Below are positions 19,907 to 29,183 of a stretch of DNA of 64,000 nucleotides, piece by piece; positions within the stretch are counted from its first letter, which is position 1, and the number at the start of each line of letters is the position of its first letter. The stretch comes from Tannerellaceae bacterium (GTDB lineage: Bacteria > Bacteroidota > Bacteroidia > Bacteroidales > Tannerellaceae): contig JAISXD010000006.1 in the NCBI GenBank assembly GCA_031270665.1, positions 1 to 64,000 of the forward strand, written 5' to 3'. The notes beneath the pieces are model-generated. The model saw only the letters and a program-made list of their open reading frames with translations, made no database searches and was not told the origin of the DNA. Made by a program: the position numbers and the translations under genes.

Positions 19907-21628
19907 ATGAAAAAAATAATTCTGCTTATTATTTGTTGCCTGAGTCTTCCTGCCGCAGCGCAAAAAGCGCCAAAATGGATGGAGAAATCAAAGAAGGCGG
20001 TTATAACAATCACTACATTAGACAAGAATGATCGTAAGCTTCATACAACAAACGGTTTTTTCATCGGCGAAGATGGCGAGGCGCTATCCGGTTATTCGGC
20101 TTTCAAAGGAGCGGATAAAGCTACCGTTACCGATTCGGACGGAGCTGTTTACCAGGTTGCGTCTATCATTGGGGCAGATGATTTATATGACGTTGTAAGG
20201 TTTAAGGTAGCTGTTGATAAGAAGGTATCGTTCCTCCCTTTAGCTTCCGGGCCGCTTGCTGTAAATACGCCGGCTTACCTGCTGCTGTTTACACAAGGGA
20301 AAGAGACGTCTTTCAAAGAAGGAACCATATCCGAAATCAGCAAGTTAAAAGACCCCTATGAGTATTATCGGCTAAGCATCCTGCTGGAAAGCGGGCAAGA
20401 TAATGCCCCGCTGCTCCTCGCTTCGGGAGAAGTGTTCGGCCTGGCGCAGCAAGATGCTTCCGGCAAAAAAGAACAATCCTATGCCGTTTCTGCCGGGTAT
20501 GTCAAATCACTGAACGTTACGCCGACCGACGCCTTTAATTCCGTCTATACCAATATAGGCATCCGGAAGGCCTGGCCTGTTGATATTGAACAAGCTTCCG
20601 TTTCCCTTTTCTTATTGGCCACTTCACAGGACGCTGAAACCTACCTGGAAACACTCTCTGATTTTATTGCCGCGTTTCCCCATGCGGAAGACGGCTACCT
20701 GGCCCGCGCCTCCCATTATGCCACGAACAGGAAAACGCTGGCGGCTACCCCTAGCGAAGAAGCCAACTATCTAAGCCGGGCGCTTGCCGATATCCAGACG
20801 GCTGCCCGGTACGGCAAAAACAAAGGAGATGTGCATTACAATCAGGCGAAACTGATTTACAACGTAGCAACAAGCGATACGACCATTAAAGACAAGAACT
20901 GGACAATGGGCGCCGCCATGGCCGTTCTGATGAAAGCCATTGAGACGGCAGATTTACCTGTTTACAGGCAATTGGAAGGCGATATTTATTTCTACCTGGG
21001 AGAGTTTCCGGCCGCTTACGCTTCGTATATGAAAGTAAATGAAAGCAGCCTGGCATCTCCCGACAGTTATTATTTTACGGCAAAAGCCCTGGAAAATATA
21101 CCGGGGGCGCAGATAAGCGACATCATTGCGCTGCTGGACAGTGCCGTATCGAGGATGGGCGCACCTACTCCTCCCGGCGCAGCCCCTTATGTTTTGGAGC
21201 GCATTGATTTTAAAACAAAACTGTCTCTTTACGACGCAGCCCTGGAAGATTTCGACTTGTATTATGCGTTGGTCAGCGGACAGGTAAATGATAACTTCTA
21301 CTTTTTCCGCGAACAGGCTAAATTCCAGAAAGGAGATATGGAGGGAGCCCTGGAAGATATTAAACAGGCGATACGGCAAAACGGGCAATCGCCCGATTAC
21401 TTTGCAGAAGAAGCTGCCATCTACGTTCGTCTTCAGAAGTACAACGAAGCCCTGGAAAGTATCCGCGAAGCGTTGACTTTAGCCCCCGGCTTCGGTGCCT
21501 GTTACCGCCTGAGAGGCATCTGCTACGCCCGGCTGAACCGGAAAGACGAAGCCTGCGAAGCATTCGGCAAAGCAGAAGAACTAAACGACCCGCTCGCCAA
21601 ACGGTTAATCAGGGAGCATTGCAAATAA
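19907..21628 (+). CDS. Secreted trypsin-fold (inactive HtrA-like) protein with TPR repeats
   Basis: The 573 aa product has a Sec signal peptide (cleavage after PAAAQ). Residues of about 25-205 resemble the double beta-barrel of HtrA/trypsin: TTNGFFIGEDGEALSGYSAFKG aligns with the catalytic-His loop. The His is replaced, and the GNSGGP loop is SGQDNAPLL, so all signs of catalysis are lost. Residues of about 230-573 hold TPR-type helices (EGALEDIKQAIRQNGQSPDY, YNEALESIREALTLAPGFG). It is probably a periplasmic or outer-membrane scaffold rather than a protease. It is monocistronic and convergent with the aldo-keto reductase. Confidence 0.8.
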   Translation: MKKIILLIICCLSLPAAAQKAPKWMEKSKKAVITITTLDKNDRKLHTTNGFFIGEDGEALSGYSAFKGADKATVTDSDGAVYQVASIIGADDLYDVVRFKVAVDKKVSFLPLASGPLAVNTPAYLLLFTQGKETSFKEGTISEISKLKDPYEYYRLSILLESGQDNAPLLLASGEVFGLAQQDASGKKEQSYAVSAGYVKSLNVTPTDAFNSVYTNIGIRKAWPVDIEQASVSLFLLATSQDAETYLETLSDFIAAFPHAEDGYLARASHYATNRKTLAATPSEEANYLSRALADIQTAARYGKNKGDVHYNQAKLIYNVATSDTTIKDKNWTMGAAMAVLMKAIETADLPVYRQLEGDIYFYLGEFPAAYASYMKVNESSLASPDSYYFTAKALENIPGAQISDIIALLDSAVSRMGAPTPPGAAPYVLERIDFKTKLSLYDAALEDFDLYYALVSGQVNDNFYFFREQAKFQKGDMEGALEDIKQAIRQNGQSPDYFAEEAAIYVRLQKYNEALESIREALTLAPGFGACYRLRGICYARLNRKDEACEAFGKAEELNDPLAKRLIREHCK

Positions 21629-21670
21629 ACGGGCGGGTAGCCGCCTGTAAATACCTGTTGGTAAGAAAAC

Positions 21671-21704
21671 AGCAAGGAGGCCGGTATCCCCGGCCTCCTT
21701 GCTA
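21671..21704 (-). terminator. Strong hairpin between convergent genes
   Basis: AGCAAGGAGGCCGG pairs perfectly with the CCGGCCTCCTTGCT arm, a 14-bp GC-rich stem. On the minus strand it is followed by GTTTTCTT, so it mainly serves the aldo-keto reductase, whose stop codon lies inside the arm. On the plus strand there is no T-run. Confidence 0.75.
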
Positions 21705-22694
21705 CTTCAATATCGCATCTATCGCGTTCAGTTCATCTGTGGTGAAATCAAGATGCTGTAACGCTTTCAGATTGTCTTCCAACTGCGTCGTAGAACTGGC
21801 GCCGATAAGCACGCTGGTAACCCGATTGTCTTTCAGCAGCCAGGCCAGTGCCATCTCTGCCAGCGTTTGACCGCGATTCAGGGCTATGTCATTCAGTTTG
21901 CGCACTTTGGTTATCACTTCTTCGGTTACCTGATTGGGCTGAAGGAAGCCGGTAGGGCGGGCGGCCCGCGAATCTTTGGGGATGCCGTGCAGATAGCGGT
22001 TCGTCAGAAGCCCTTGCGCCAGGGGTGAAAAGGCAATCACTCCCACGCCCTCTTCTGCAAGCAAAGGCAGGAGTTTCGGCTCTGCCCAACGTTCAAACAT
22101 CGAATACTTGGGCTGGTGAATCAGGCATTTCACCTGATGTTCTTTCAGCGCTGCCAAAGCCGCTTTTGCCTGTGTATCGTCATAATTGGATATGCCTGCG
22201 TACAGGGCCTTACCCTGCCGTACGATATCAGCCAGCGCACCCATGGTTTCTTCTATGGGCGTCTGCTGGTCCGGGCGGTGCGAGTAAAAGATGTCCACGT
22301 AATCAAGGCCCATGCGTTTGAGGCTTTGGTCGAGGCTCGCCATCAGGTATTTGCGGCTTCCCCAGTTGCCGTATGGGCCTGGCCACATGTCATAGCCCGC
22401 TTTGGATGAAATGATCAGCTCGTCGCGATACCGGCCCAGTCCTTTTTTCAGTATACGCCCGAAATTCTCTTCGGCAGATCCGTACGCCGGGCCATAATTG
22501 TTTGCCAAATCAAAGTGCGTAATCCCCTTATCGAAGGCCAAATGGGCAATCTGAATGAAATGACTGAATACATCTACGCTCCCGAAGTTGTGCCACAGTC
22601 CGAGGGAAATAGCCGGCAGGCGTATCCCGCTCCGTCCGCAACGGCGATATATCATATCGTCGTACCGTTTCTCATTTGCTTTGTAAGAATCCAT
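21702..22694 (-). CDS. Aldo/keto reductase (YghZ/GPR-like)
   Basis: The 330 aa barrel has MIYRRCGRSGIRLPAISLGLWHNFG at the start. The catalytic tetrad is HFDLANNYGPAYGSAEENFG (Asp, Tyr), SSKAGYDMWPGPYG (Lys) and FYSHRPD (His). The NADPH-binding end is SVLIGASSTTQLEDNL. The MWPGPYGNWGSRKYLMASLDQSLKRMG segment is typical of the L-glyceraldehyde-3-phosphate reductase (YghZ/Gpr) subgroup. It is a cytoplasmic NADPH-dependent enzyme, possibly for methylglyoxal or aldehyde detoxification. Confidence 0.9.
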   Translation of the reverse strand: MDSYKANEKRYDDMIYRRCGRSGIRLPAISLGLWHNFGSVDVFSHFIQIAHLAFDKGITHFDLANNYGPAYGSAEENFGRILKKGLGRYRDELIISSKAGYDMWPGPYGNWGSRKYLMASLDQSLKRMGLDYVDIFYSHRPDQQTPIEETMGALADIVRQGKALYAGISNYDDTQAKAALAALKEHQVKCLIHQPKYSMFERWAEPKLLPLLAEEGVGVIAFSPLAQGLLTNRYLHGIPKDSRAARPTGFLQPNQVTEEVITKVRKLNDIALNRGQTLAEMALAWLLKDNRVTSVLIGASSTTQLEDNLKALQHLDFTTDELNAIDAILK

Positions 22695-22723
22695 AATTCG
22701 CTATATTAGTTAGTCGTTAACAT

Positions 22724-23878
22724 TCAATCGAACATTTGGCGGAATTTATTGAATATTTTTTCTTTTACCGTTTGCTGTGGCTGGAAGTTGGGCGATTTGT
22801 CCAGTTCGGAGAGTGCCGTTTTTTCCGGTTCGGTAAGCGTTTCGGGGATATAGACGGATACGTTAATCAGTAAATCGCCTGTTCCGTAGCTGTTTATAGA
22901 GGGAAGGCCTTTGTTGCGCAGCCGCAGCACTTTGCCGGGCTGTGTGCCGGGATCTATCTTTACTTTGGCTTTTCCGTCTATGGTGGGCACTTCTACATTT
23001 CCGCCCAGGGCGGCTTGCGGGATGGTAAGCAGGAGATTATACAGCAAATCGTTTTCGTCGCGAATCAGTTCCGGGTGCTGTTCTTCTTCTATTAATATCA
23101 GCAGGTCGCCGTTTACGCCGCCATGCCGCGCTGCATTGCCTTTCCCGCTCATGGAGAGCTGCATGCCTTCGGCTACGCCTGCCGGGATGTTCAGCGTTAT
23201 AACGTCGTCGTCCCGTACGATGCCTTCTCCGCTGCAAACGGAGCATTTCTTTGTGATAATCCGGCCTTCGCCGTTGCAGGTGGGGCAAACGGACTGTGCT
23301 CGCATCTGCCCTAATATGGTATTGGTAACGCGGGTTACAACGCCGCTTCCGTGGCATGTATCGCAGGTTTTTGTATTGTTCTGGCCCTCTGCGCCGCTTC
23401 CGTGGCATGTTTTGCAGGGAATGTATTTCTTTACCTTTATCTTTTTTTCAACGCCTTTGGCTATTTCACTGAGATTCAATTTTACTTTTACACGCAAATC
23501 CGATCCTTTGTTTACCCGGCGCTCGCTGCCGCGCGAATTGCCAAAGCCGCCGAAACTGCCAAAGCCGAAGTGCCCTCCGAATATGTCGCCAAATTGCGAG
23601 AAGATGTCTTCCATAGACATGCCTCCACTAAAGCCTCCACCATCCGAAGCGCCTCCCATGCCGGCATGCCCGAACTGGTCGTAGCGCTGACGCTTTTGCT
23701 CGTCGCTTAGCACGTCGTAAGCCTCGGCGGCTTCTTTAAATTTTTCCTCGGCAACCTTATCGTCCGGGTTTTTATCGGGGTGGTACTCTATCGCTTTTTT
23801 GCGATATGCCTTTTTTATTACTTCCAGGGGTGCATTTCTTTCAACACCGAGTACTTCGTAGTAATCTCGTTTAGCCAT
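22724..23878 (-). CDS. dnaJ: Chaperone DnaJ
   Basis: The 384 aa co-chaperone of DnaK has a J domain (HPD at residues 33-35), a Gly/Phe-rich linker ([14 protein letters not shown]) and four zinc-finger repeats ([32 protein letters not shown]). A C-terminal substrate-binding domain follows, as in type I DnaJ. It lies 33 bp after grpE in the same operon; dnaK is not in the window. Confidence 0.97.
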   Translation of the reverse strand: MAKRDYYEVLGVERNAPLEVIKKAYRKKAIEYHPDKNPDDKVAEEKFKEAAEAYDVLSDEQKRQRYDQFGHAGMGGASDGGGFSGGMSMEDIFSQFGDIFGGHFGFGSFGGFGNSRGSERRVNKGSDLRVKVKLNLSEIAKGVEKKIKVKKYIPCKTCHGSGAEGQNNTKTCDTCHGSGVVTRVTNTILGQMRAQSVCPTCNGEGRIITKKCSVCSGEGIVRDDDVITLNIPAGVAEGMQLSMSGKGNAARHGGVNGDLLILIEEEQHPELIRDENDLLYNLLLTIPQAALGGNVEVPTIDGKAKVKIDPGTQPGKVLRLRNKGLPSINSYGTGDLLINVSVYIPETLTEPEKTALSELDKSPNFQPQQTVKEKIFNKFRQMFD

Positions 23879-23911
23879 GTTTGTATTTTTCTTTTCCTAC
23901 TGTTTTTCTGA

Positions 23912-24496
23912 TTATTCGCCTACTACCACTTTTGCGTGGCGAATTACTTTGCCATATAATGTGTAACCGGTTTGCAGCGTGTCTATTACTTTTCCCTTCA
24001 GGTCGCTCTCCGGCGCAGGCACGACGGCCACCGCCTCAAACATCCCGGTATCAAACGGCTGCCCTGACGCCTCAATGGGCTTTACTCCCTGCTGGGTGAG
24101 GTAGGCCGAAAACTTATTGTAAATAAGCTCGATACCTTCTTTTACTGCATCAATATCTTCGGCGGCCTGTATGTTTTGCAAAGCCCGTTCAAAATCATCC
24201 AATACCGGGAGCAGGTTCGTAAGTGCGGACTCACCTCCGGTTTTAATCAGGTCTGCCTTCTCGCGAAGCGTACGTTTCCTGTAGTTGTCAAACTCTGCCA
24301 TCAGGCGCAGGTGCGAATTATTTAACTCATCGTATTTCTTTTGAAACGATTCTTCTTCGTGCGACAGATTGTCATCTGCGCCAGGTTCTTCTGACGTATT
24401 TTCTGCCATGCCCTGTACATTTGTCGCCTCTTCGCCGTTCAGCAACTCATCTTTCTCTGTAAAATCCATGTTCTCTTTATGTTCCTTAGTGTTCAT
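23912..24496 (-). CDS. grpE: Nucleotide exchange factor GrpE
   Basis: The 194 aa protein has an acidic N-terminus and a long coiled coil (HLRLMAEFDNYRKRTLREKADLIKTGG). The compact C-terminal beta domain includes GMFEAVAVVPAPESDLKGKVIDTLQTGYTLYGKVIRHAKVVV. It releases ADP from DnaK. An internal ATG (MDFTEKDE) 27 bp downstream is an alternative start. No CIRCE-type operator was found; the gene has a consensus vegetative promoter. Confidence 0.96.
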   Translation of the reverse strand: MNTKEHKENMDFTEKDELLNGEEATNVQGMAENTSEEPGADDNLSHEEESFQKKYDELNNSHLRLMAEFDNYRKRTLREKADLIKTGGESALTNLLPVLDDFERALQNIQAAEDIDAVKEGIELIYNKFSAYLTQQGVKPIEASGQPFDTGMFEAVAVVPAPESDLKGKVIDTLQTGYTLYGKVIRHAKVVVGE

Positions 24497-24545
24497 GACT
24501 TGTTATTATAAACGTTTACGCATTATTCTTAACTTGCTGGAATAA

Positions 24546-24578
24546 CAAATGTATACAAATATGTTGCCAAAATGCAAA
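24546..24578 (-). promoter_or_regulatory. Promoter of grpE-dnaJ
   Basis: On the minus strand TTTG (24575-24578) and TACATTTG (24546-24553) are exactly 21 bp apart, a near-perfect Bacteroidetes promoter. It lies 50 bp before the grpE start. Confidence 0.75.
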
Positions 24579-24706
24579 AAAACACTATCTTGCTGTTGTT
24601 TTACCGGTATAATGGAAGAGCGGCAGTTAACGGCGGCTTCTGACAAAAAGGAAGCGCAGGGGGACGTTTCATGAAGGTAGCATCAAGGAATAAATTTATC
24701 TGATAC

Positions 24707-24816
24707 GGAGAATCATCGGAGGATCGTCGGAGAATCATCGGAGAATCATCGGAGGAACATAGGAGGAACATCGGAGAAGCACTTGAGGATCGTCGGAGGA
24801 TCACTTGAGGATCATC
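24707..24816. repeat. Tandem array of ten 11-bp units
   Basis: Ten consecutive units of the form GGAGRATCATC run without interruption for 110 bp, with variants such as GGAGGATCGTC, GGAGGAACATC and TGAGGATCATC. The period is exactly 11 bp, about one helical turn, and not a multiple of three, so the minus-strand ORF over it (83 aa) is not a likely gene. The array sits in the 700-bp divergent gap between grpE and the PDZ gene. The rest of that gap shows nothing else recognisable. Confidence 0.85.
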
Positions 24817-25132
24817 CAACGTGTAAGTCGGGGTAGGGCAGGGGGTGTGCAAAATGATACTTGTCCCGGATTTACGTAAATCCTTTAAAAACGAGTGATT
24901 TATGCTGCAAAAGGCTATAAATGTTAACTATTATTCTGACGCCATTCTGAAGAAAATGTTTATAATCTACAAAAACGCTTCTTTCCAATAGTTAAATATT
25001 GTTGTATTTATTTAATCGAATGATTGGCCGCAGGGCACCAAATTCACATTTGATAACAAGCTTCTCCATGTAACAATTTCAACACTTTTTAACGCTTCTG
25101 CACTCCTGTGCTTCTTTAGGGGGGGCAAGGAG

Positions 25133-25162
25133 TTTGAAATCCAAAAAATAAATATACCTTTG
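25133..25162 (+). promoter_or_regulatory. Promoter of the PDZ protein gene
   Basis: TTTG (25133-25136) and TACCTTTG (25155-25162) are 18 bp apart, 31 bp before the ATG at 25194. Confidence 0.65.
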
Positions 25163-25193
25163 TAGGGTCATTTATATAATATAACTGAGTATT

Positions 25194-26621
25194 ATGTTAA
25201 AACAAGGTATCCTTACGATCTTATTTTTATACTCCTGCTTTGCGCCGGCAATGTGGGGGCAGAATCCTGCATTATGCAGAACAGGCTTTGTCTGCGAAAT
25301 CAGCCGGTCGGTCAATTGGGGGCAGGGAAAGCCCGTTATCATAGCCGTTTATCCCTATTCGCCTGCCGAGGCCGTTGGCCTGAAAGTAAACGACATCATC
25401 GAATCGATAGACGGGATTTCGGTGACAGACATCCGGGACGAAGACATTGCCGGACTGCTGAACCCCGCCGAAAGGAGTGAGATAATTCTTACCGTTACAA
25501 ATATTGAAGCGTCTGACAGGCAGGTGACCGTAAGAAAAGAATGTAAGCGGAACGACGCCATCACCGAAGACCAACTGGCTGTGGCATTTGCTATGTACAG
25601 CCTCGAAAGCACGAGTGAACGGCGGTTTACGTGTCCTTTTCAGACAACAACAACCGGCGATACCATTGACTTTGCCTTCTTTCATACTTTTGCTTTCGGC
25701 CCCATTGATGCGGATAACCGGAAACTGGAGGAAGCTATCAACGCCTCGATTGAAAAAGAACTGATAAAGAAAGGCTTATCATTCAATGCCGCCAACCCGG
25801 ATATGCTTGTGCAAACCTTTTATTATATCAAGAAAAACCCGAATTATAAGGGTGAAAACAAGGTAGTGACCAACAAGCTGCCTGTTTACCGCTACGACCT
25901 GGCACAGAACCGTATGCAGCGGTTTCCCTTCCTCAGCAGCTCTGCTGCCGAAGCCGAAGCGCAATACCTGTTGCAGTTGGGTTTCAGGCTGATAGACCAG
26001 CGATTCGTCCGGGGCCGCATCCTGTGGGAATGTGAGGCAAACGAAATGCTGGAATCTCCCCTTCGCCTGGAAAATTATGCCCAGACGCACGTCCCCCTCA
26101 TGTGCATGCAATATCCGTATGCCAAGTATAGCCGCAACGTGCAATACAAAATAAACCGTAAAGCTTACAATTATACAGGAATAAGCTACGATATCAACAA
26201 GCTGGGCCAGGTAATGAGCGTAGATGCGGGTTCGCCGGCACAAGCCGCCGGTGTGATAGCGCGCGATGTAATAGAAAGGATAGACAACCACCTGCTGAAT
26301 CGCACCGCAGATGAGCTTACCGCTACATACAAGCAATTCATTACCAATACGATGAAGTATCGCGACCCTAAAACGATCTTTACCGACGTCAACGGTTTCC
26401 AGTACTGCATGTACTGGGATAAACCCAGTTACGCACAGGTAGCAGACGCCGTGCAGAATCCGCGGAGCATGGCACCCTTCTCGTACCTGTATAAATTTGC
26501 CCCGTATATAAATCCATCGGGCGTAAATGCCAGCACTTTCCATATCATGCGGGGTAGGGAAAAGCTGGAACTGCTTATTCGCCCCACCGTTCACGAGGAG
26601 GTGATGATAGAAATCAACTAA
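25194..26621 (+). CDS. Secreted two-PDZ protein with DUF4136-like centre
   Basis: The 475 aa product has a signal peptide (to about WGQ, residue 23). A first PDZ domain spans about 30-110 (YPYSPAEAVGLKVNDIIESIDG). A central domain resembles DUF4136 (FFHTFAFGP, KGLSFNAANPDMLVQTFYYI). A second PDZ lies at about 325-400 (VDAGSPAQAAGVIARDVIERIDNH). There is no protease domain, so it is likely a periplasmic or surface binding or scaffold protein. It ends 17 bp before mutS2 and they are probably cotranscribed, though the functional link is unclear. Confidence 0.8.
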   Translation: MLKQGILTILFLYSCFAPAMWGQNPALCRTGFVCEISRSVNWGQGKPVIIAVYPYSPAEAVGLKVNDIIESIDGISVTDIRDEDIAGLLNPAERSEIILTVTNIEASDRQVTVRKECKRNDAITEDQLAVAFAMYSLESTSERRFTCPFQTTTTGDTIDFAFFHTFAFGPIDADNRKLEEAINASIEKELIKKGLSFNAANPDMLVQTFYYIKKNPNYKGENKVVTNKLPVYRYDLAQNRMQRFPFLSSSAAEAEAQYLLQLGFRLIDQRFVRGRILWECEANEMLESPLRLENYAQTHVPLMCMQYPYAKYSRNVQYKINRKAYNYTGISYDINKLGQVMSVDAGSPAQAAGVIARDVIERIDNHLLNRTADELTATYKQFITNTMKYRDPKTIFTDVNGFQYCMYWDKPSYAQVADAVQNPRSMAPFSYLYKFAPYINPSGVNASTFHIMRGREKLELLIRPTVHEEVMIEIN

Positions 26622-26638
26622 AAGAATAGAATGTACGC

Positions 26639-29107
26639 GTGATATATCCTTCCAATTTCGAACAGAAGGCTGGCTTTGATAAAGTTCGCCAACTGGTTAC
26701 TGAAAAATGCCTGAGTCCCCTGGGCGAAGAGAAAGTAGCAGAGATGGCTTTCTCTGCCGACTTCGATACCGTATCCGGGCAATTAAATCAAACGGCCGAA
26801 TTTGTACGCATCCTGCACGATGGCGACGAGTTCCCCGCCGCCTGGTTTTTCGATGTGCGCTATTCGCTCAAACGCATCCGGCCGGAAGGGACCTTCCTCG
26901 AAGAGAAGGAACTTTTTGACCTGAAACGCTCCTTGCAGACGATTCATGACATTGTGCGTTTCTTCCACGTCCCCGCCGGAGAAGCGGCCACCTATCCCGC
27001 CCTTGCAGCCCTGGCCGCTGATATAATGGTATTCCCGCAATTAACCGGCAAGATAGACGCCATAATAGACAAATACGGCAAGGTAAAAGACAACGCCTCG
27101 CCCACGCTTTCACACATACGGAAAGAGATAGCCTCTACGATGAGCGGCATCTCCAGAAGCCTGCAATCCATACTCCGGACCGCTCAGGCAGAGGGTGTTG
27201 TAGACAAAGACGCAGCCCCCGCCATGCGCGATGGCCGCTTAATGATTCCCGTAGCTCCCGCCTACAAACGCAAAATACGAGGTATCGTACACGACGAATC
27301 AGCCAGTGGGAAAACGGTCTTCATCGAGCCCGAAGCCGTAGTAGAGGCCAACAATCGTATCCGCGAACTTGAAGGAGACGAACGGCGCGAGATAATGAAG
27401 ATATTGATTGAGTTCACCAGCGTCATCCGTCCCCTGGTCCCGGATATGCTCCAATCCTACGCCTTTCTGGCCGAGATGGATTTCATCCGCGCAAAAGCCC
27501 TCTTCGCCGAACAAATCCATGCCATCTGCCCGGATATGGAAGACCGGCCGCAGGTAGACTGGATACGGGCCGTACATCCCCTCCTCTATCTCTCGCACCA
27601 AAAGCAGGGTAAGGAGATAGTCCCGCTGGACATCATGCTTACGGAAGAAAACCGCCTCCTCGTCATCTCGGGTCCCAATGCCGGAGGTAAGTCCGTATGC
27701 CTGAAAACCGCCGGGTTACTGCAATACATGCTGCAATGCGGCCTGCTGATTCCCCTTTACGAACGCTCCAAAACCGGTATCTTCTCCCATATCTTCATCG
27801 ATATTGGCGATGAGCAGAGCATTGAAAATGACTTGAGTACATATAGCTCGCACCTCATCAACATGAAATTTTTCGTAAAGAACTGCGATAGCAGGACAAT
27901 GCTCCTCATAGACGAGTTCGGAAGCGGAACGGAGCCCCAGATTGGCGGCGCCATTGCCGAAACGTTGCTCGCCCGCTTCAACCGCAATAAAAGTTTTGGC
28001 GTAATAACAACCCATTACCAGAACCTCAAGCACTTTGCCGAAGCGACCGACGGCGTCATAAACGGCGCAATGCTTTACGACCGTCATCTCATGCAGCCCC
28101 TGTTCAAGCTCTCCATCGGCCATCCCGGCAGTTCGTTCGCCATCGAGATTGCCCGCAAGACAGGCCTCCCCGAAGACGTCATAACCGACGCTTCCTCCAT
28201 CGTAGGCTCCGATTACATCAACATGGACAAATATCTCCAGGACATCGTACGCGATAGACGATACTGGGAAACCAAGCGCCACAACATTCGCCAACAGGAA
28301 AAGAAACTGGAAGACCTCGCCGCCCGCTACGAACAAGACCTCGATACCGTAGACAAACAACGCAAAGACATTATCCGCCAGGCAAAAGAAGCTGCCGAAC
28401 AAATTATAATCGCCGCCAACGCCAGGATAGAAAACACCATCCGCGAAATAAAAGAAGCCCAGGCCGAAAAGGAACAGACCAAACAAGCCCGCAAAGCCCT
28501 CGACGACTTCAAAGCCTCCGTACGCAAAGCCGAAGAAGCCGATGCCAGGATTGCCCGCCAAATGGACAAATTAAAGAGCCGGCAAGACTCAAAGCGGCAA
28601 AAGCAAAAGGCAACGGATGCTTCCCTATTCAATAAAGGGGTAATAGAACCCGGCAACAACGTCCGCCTGCAAGGCCAGACATCCGCCGGGACGGTATTGG
28701 AAGTCCACGGCAAGCAGGCGCTGGTGGCATTCGGCATGATAAAAAGCACCGTACAGGTAGACCGCCTCGAAAAAGTAAGCAAAGGCCAGCTAAAAGAAGC
28801 AATCAGAAGGAGTAGCTTCGTTAGCGCCCAAACAACAGACAATATGCGCGACAAAAAGTTGAGCTTCAAGCAAGAGTTAGACGTCCGGGGCATGAGAGGC
28901 GACGAAGCCCTGCAGGCCGTCACCTATTTTGTTGACGACGCCATTCTGGTAGGCGCTTCACCCGTCCGCATCCTACACGGAACCGGAACCGGCATCCTGC
29001 GGCAATTAATCCGCGATTACTTACACACCCTCCCCGGTATCCAAACCTACCACGACGAACACGTACAATTCGGAGGCGCCGGCATCACGGTTGTAGAGCT
29101 GGAATGA
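26639..29107 (+). CDS. mutS2: Endonuclease MutS2
   Basis: The 822 aa protein uses a GTG start (MIYPSNFEQKAGFDKVRQ); the nearby ATG at 26631 is out of frame and quickly stops. A MutS core lacking the mismatch-recognition domain carries Walker A GPNAGGKSV (about residue 345) and Walker B LLIDEFGSGTEP. A coiled-coil stalk follows (about 520-640), then a KOW-like segment. The C-terminal Smr nuclease domain has LDVRGMRGDEALQAV and HGTGTGILR. Family members act on branched DNA to limit recombination and, in Bacillus, on collided ribosomes. Confidence 0.95.
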   Translation: MIYPSNFEQKAGFDKVRQLVTEKCLSPLGEEKVAEMAFSADFDTVSGQLNQTAEFVRILHDGDEFPAAWFFDVRYSLKRIRPEGTFLEEKELFDLKRSLQTIHDIVRFFHVPAGEAATYPALAALAADIMVFPQLTGKIDAIIDKYGKVKDNASPTLSHIRKEIASTMSGISRSLQSILRTAQAEGVVDKDAAPAMRDGRLMIPVAPAYKRKIRGIVHDESASGKTVFIEPEAVVEANNRIRELEGDERREIMKILIEFTSVIRPLVPDMLQSYAFLAEMDFIRAKALFAEQIHAICPDMEDRPQVDWIRAVHPLLYLSHQKQGKEIVPLDIMLTEENRLLVISGPNAGGKSVCLKTAGLLQYMLQCGLLIPLYERSKTGIFSHIFIDIGDEQSIENDLSTYSSHLINMKFFVKNCDSRTMLLIDEFGSGTEPQIGGAIAETLLARFNRNKSFGVITTHYQNLKHFAEATDGVINGAMLYDRHLMQPLFKLSIGHPGSSFAIEIARKTGLPEDVITDASSIVGSDYINMDKYLQDIVRDRRYWETKRHNIRQQEKKLEDLAARYEQDLDTVDKQRKDIIRQAKEAAEQIIIAANARIENTIREIKEAQAEKEQTKQARKALDDFKASVRKAEEADARIARQMDKLKSRQDSKRQKQKATDASLFNKGVIEPGNNVRLQGQTSAGTVLEVHGKQALVAFGMIKSTVQVDRLEKVSKGQLKEAIRRSSFVSAQTTDNMRDKKLSFKQELDVRGMRGDEALQAVTYFVDDAILVGASPVRILHGTGTGILRQLIRDYLHTLPGIQTYHDEHVQFGGAGITVVELE

Positions 29108-29183
29108 ATAGTAAATTACCCGTAGGCCTTTTGTCAACAATTGTGCGGGTTTAATTGTTATATATACAGAAACCAAAAAAAAG

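Noticed and set aside
24707-24816. CRISPR array
   Set aside because: Units are 11 bp with no spacers and no cas genes nearby.
24601-24852. 83-aa minus-strand ORF over the 11-bp array
   Set aside because: Its Ser/Asp/Arg pattern is a by-product of the tandem repeat; the period is not a multiple of three and there is no family likeness.
27716-28561. 281-aa minus-strand ORF opposite mutS2
   Set aside because: Gly/Phe/Val-rich shadow of the MutS2 ATPase frame.
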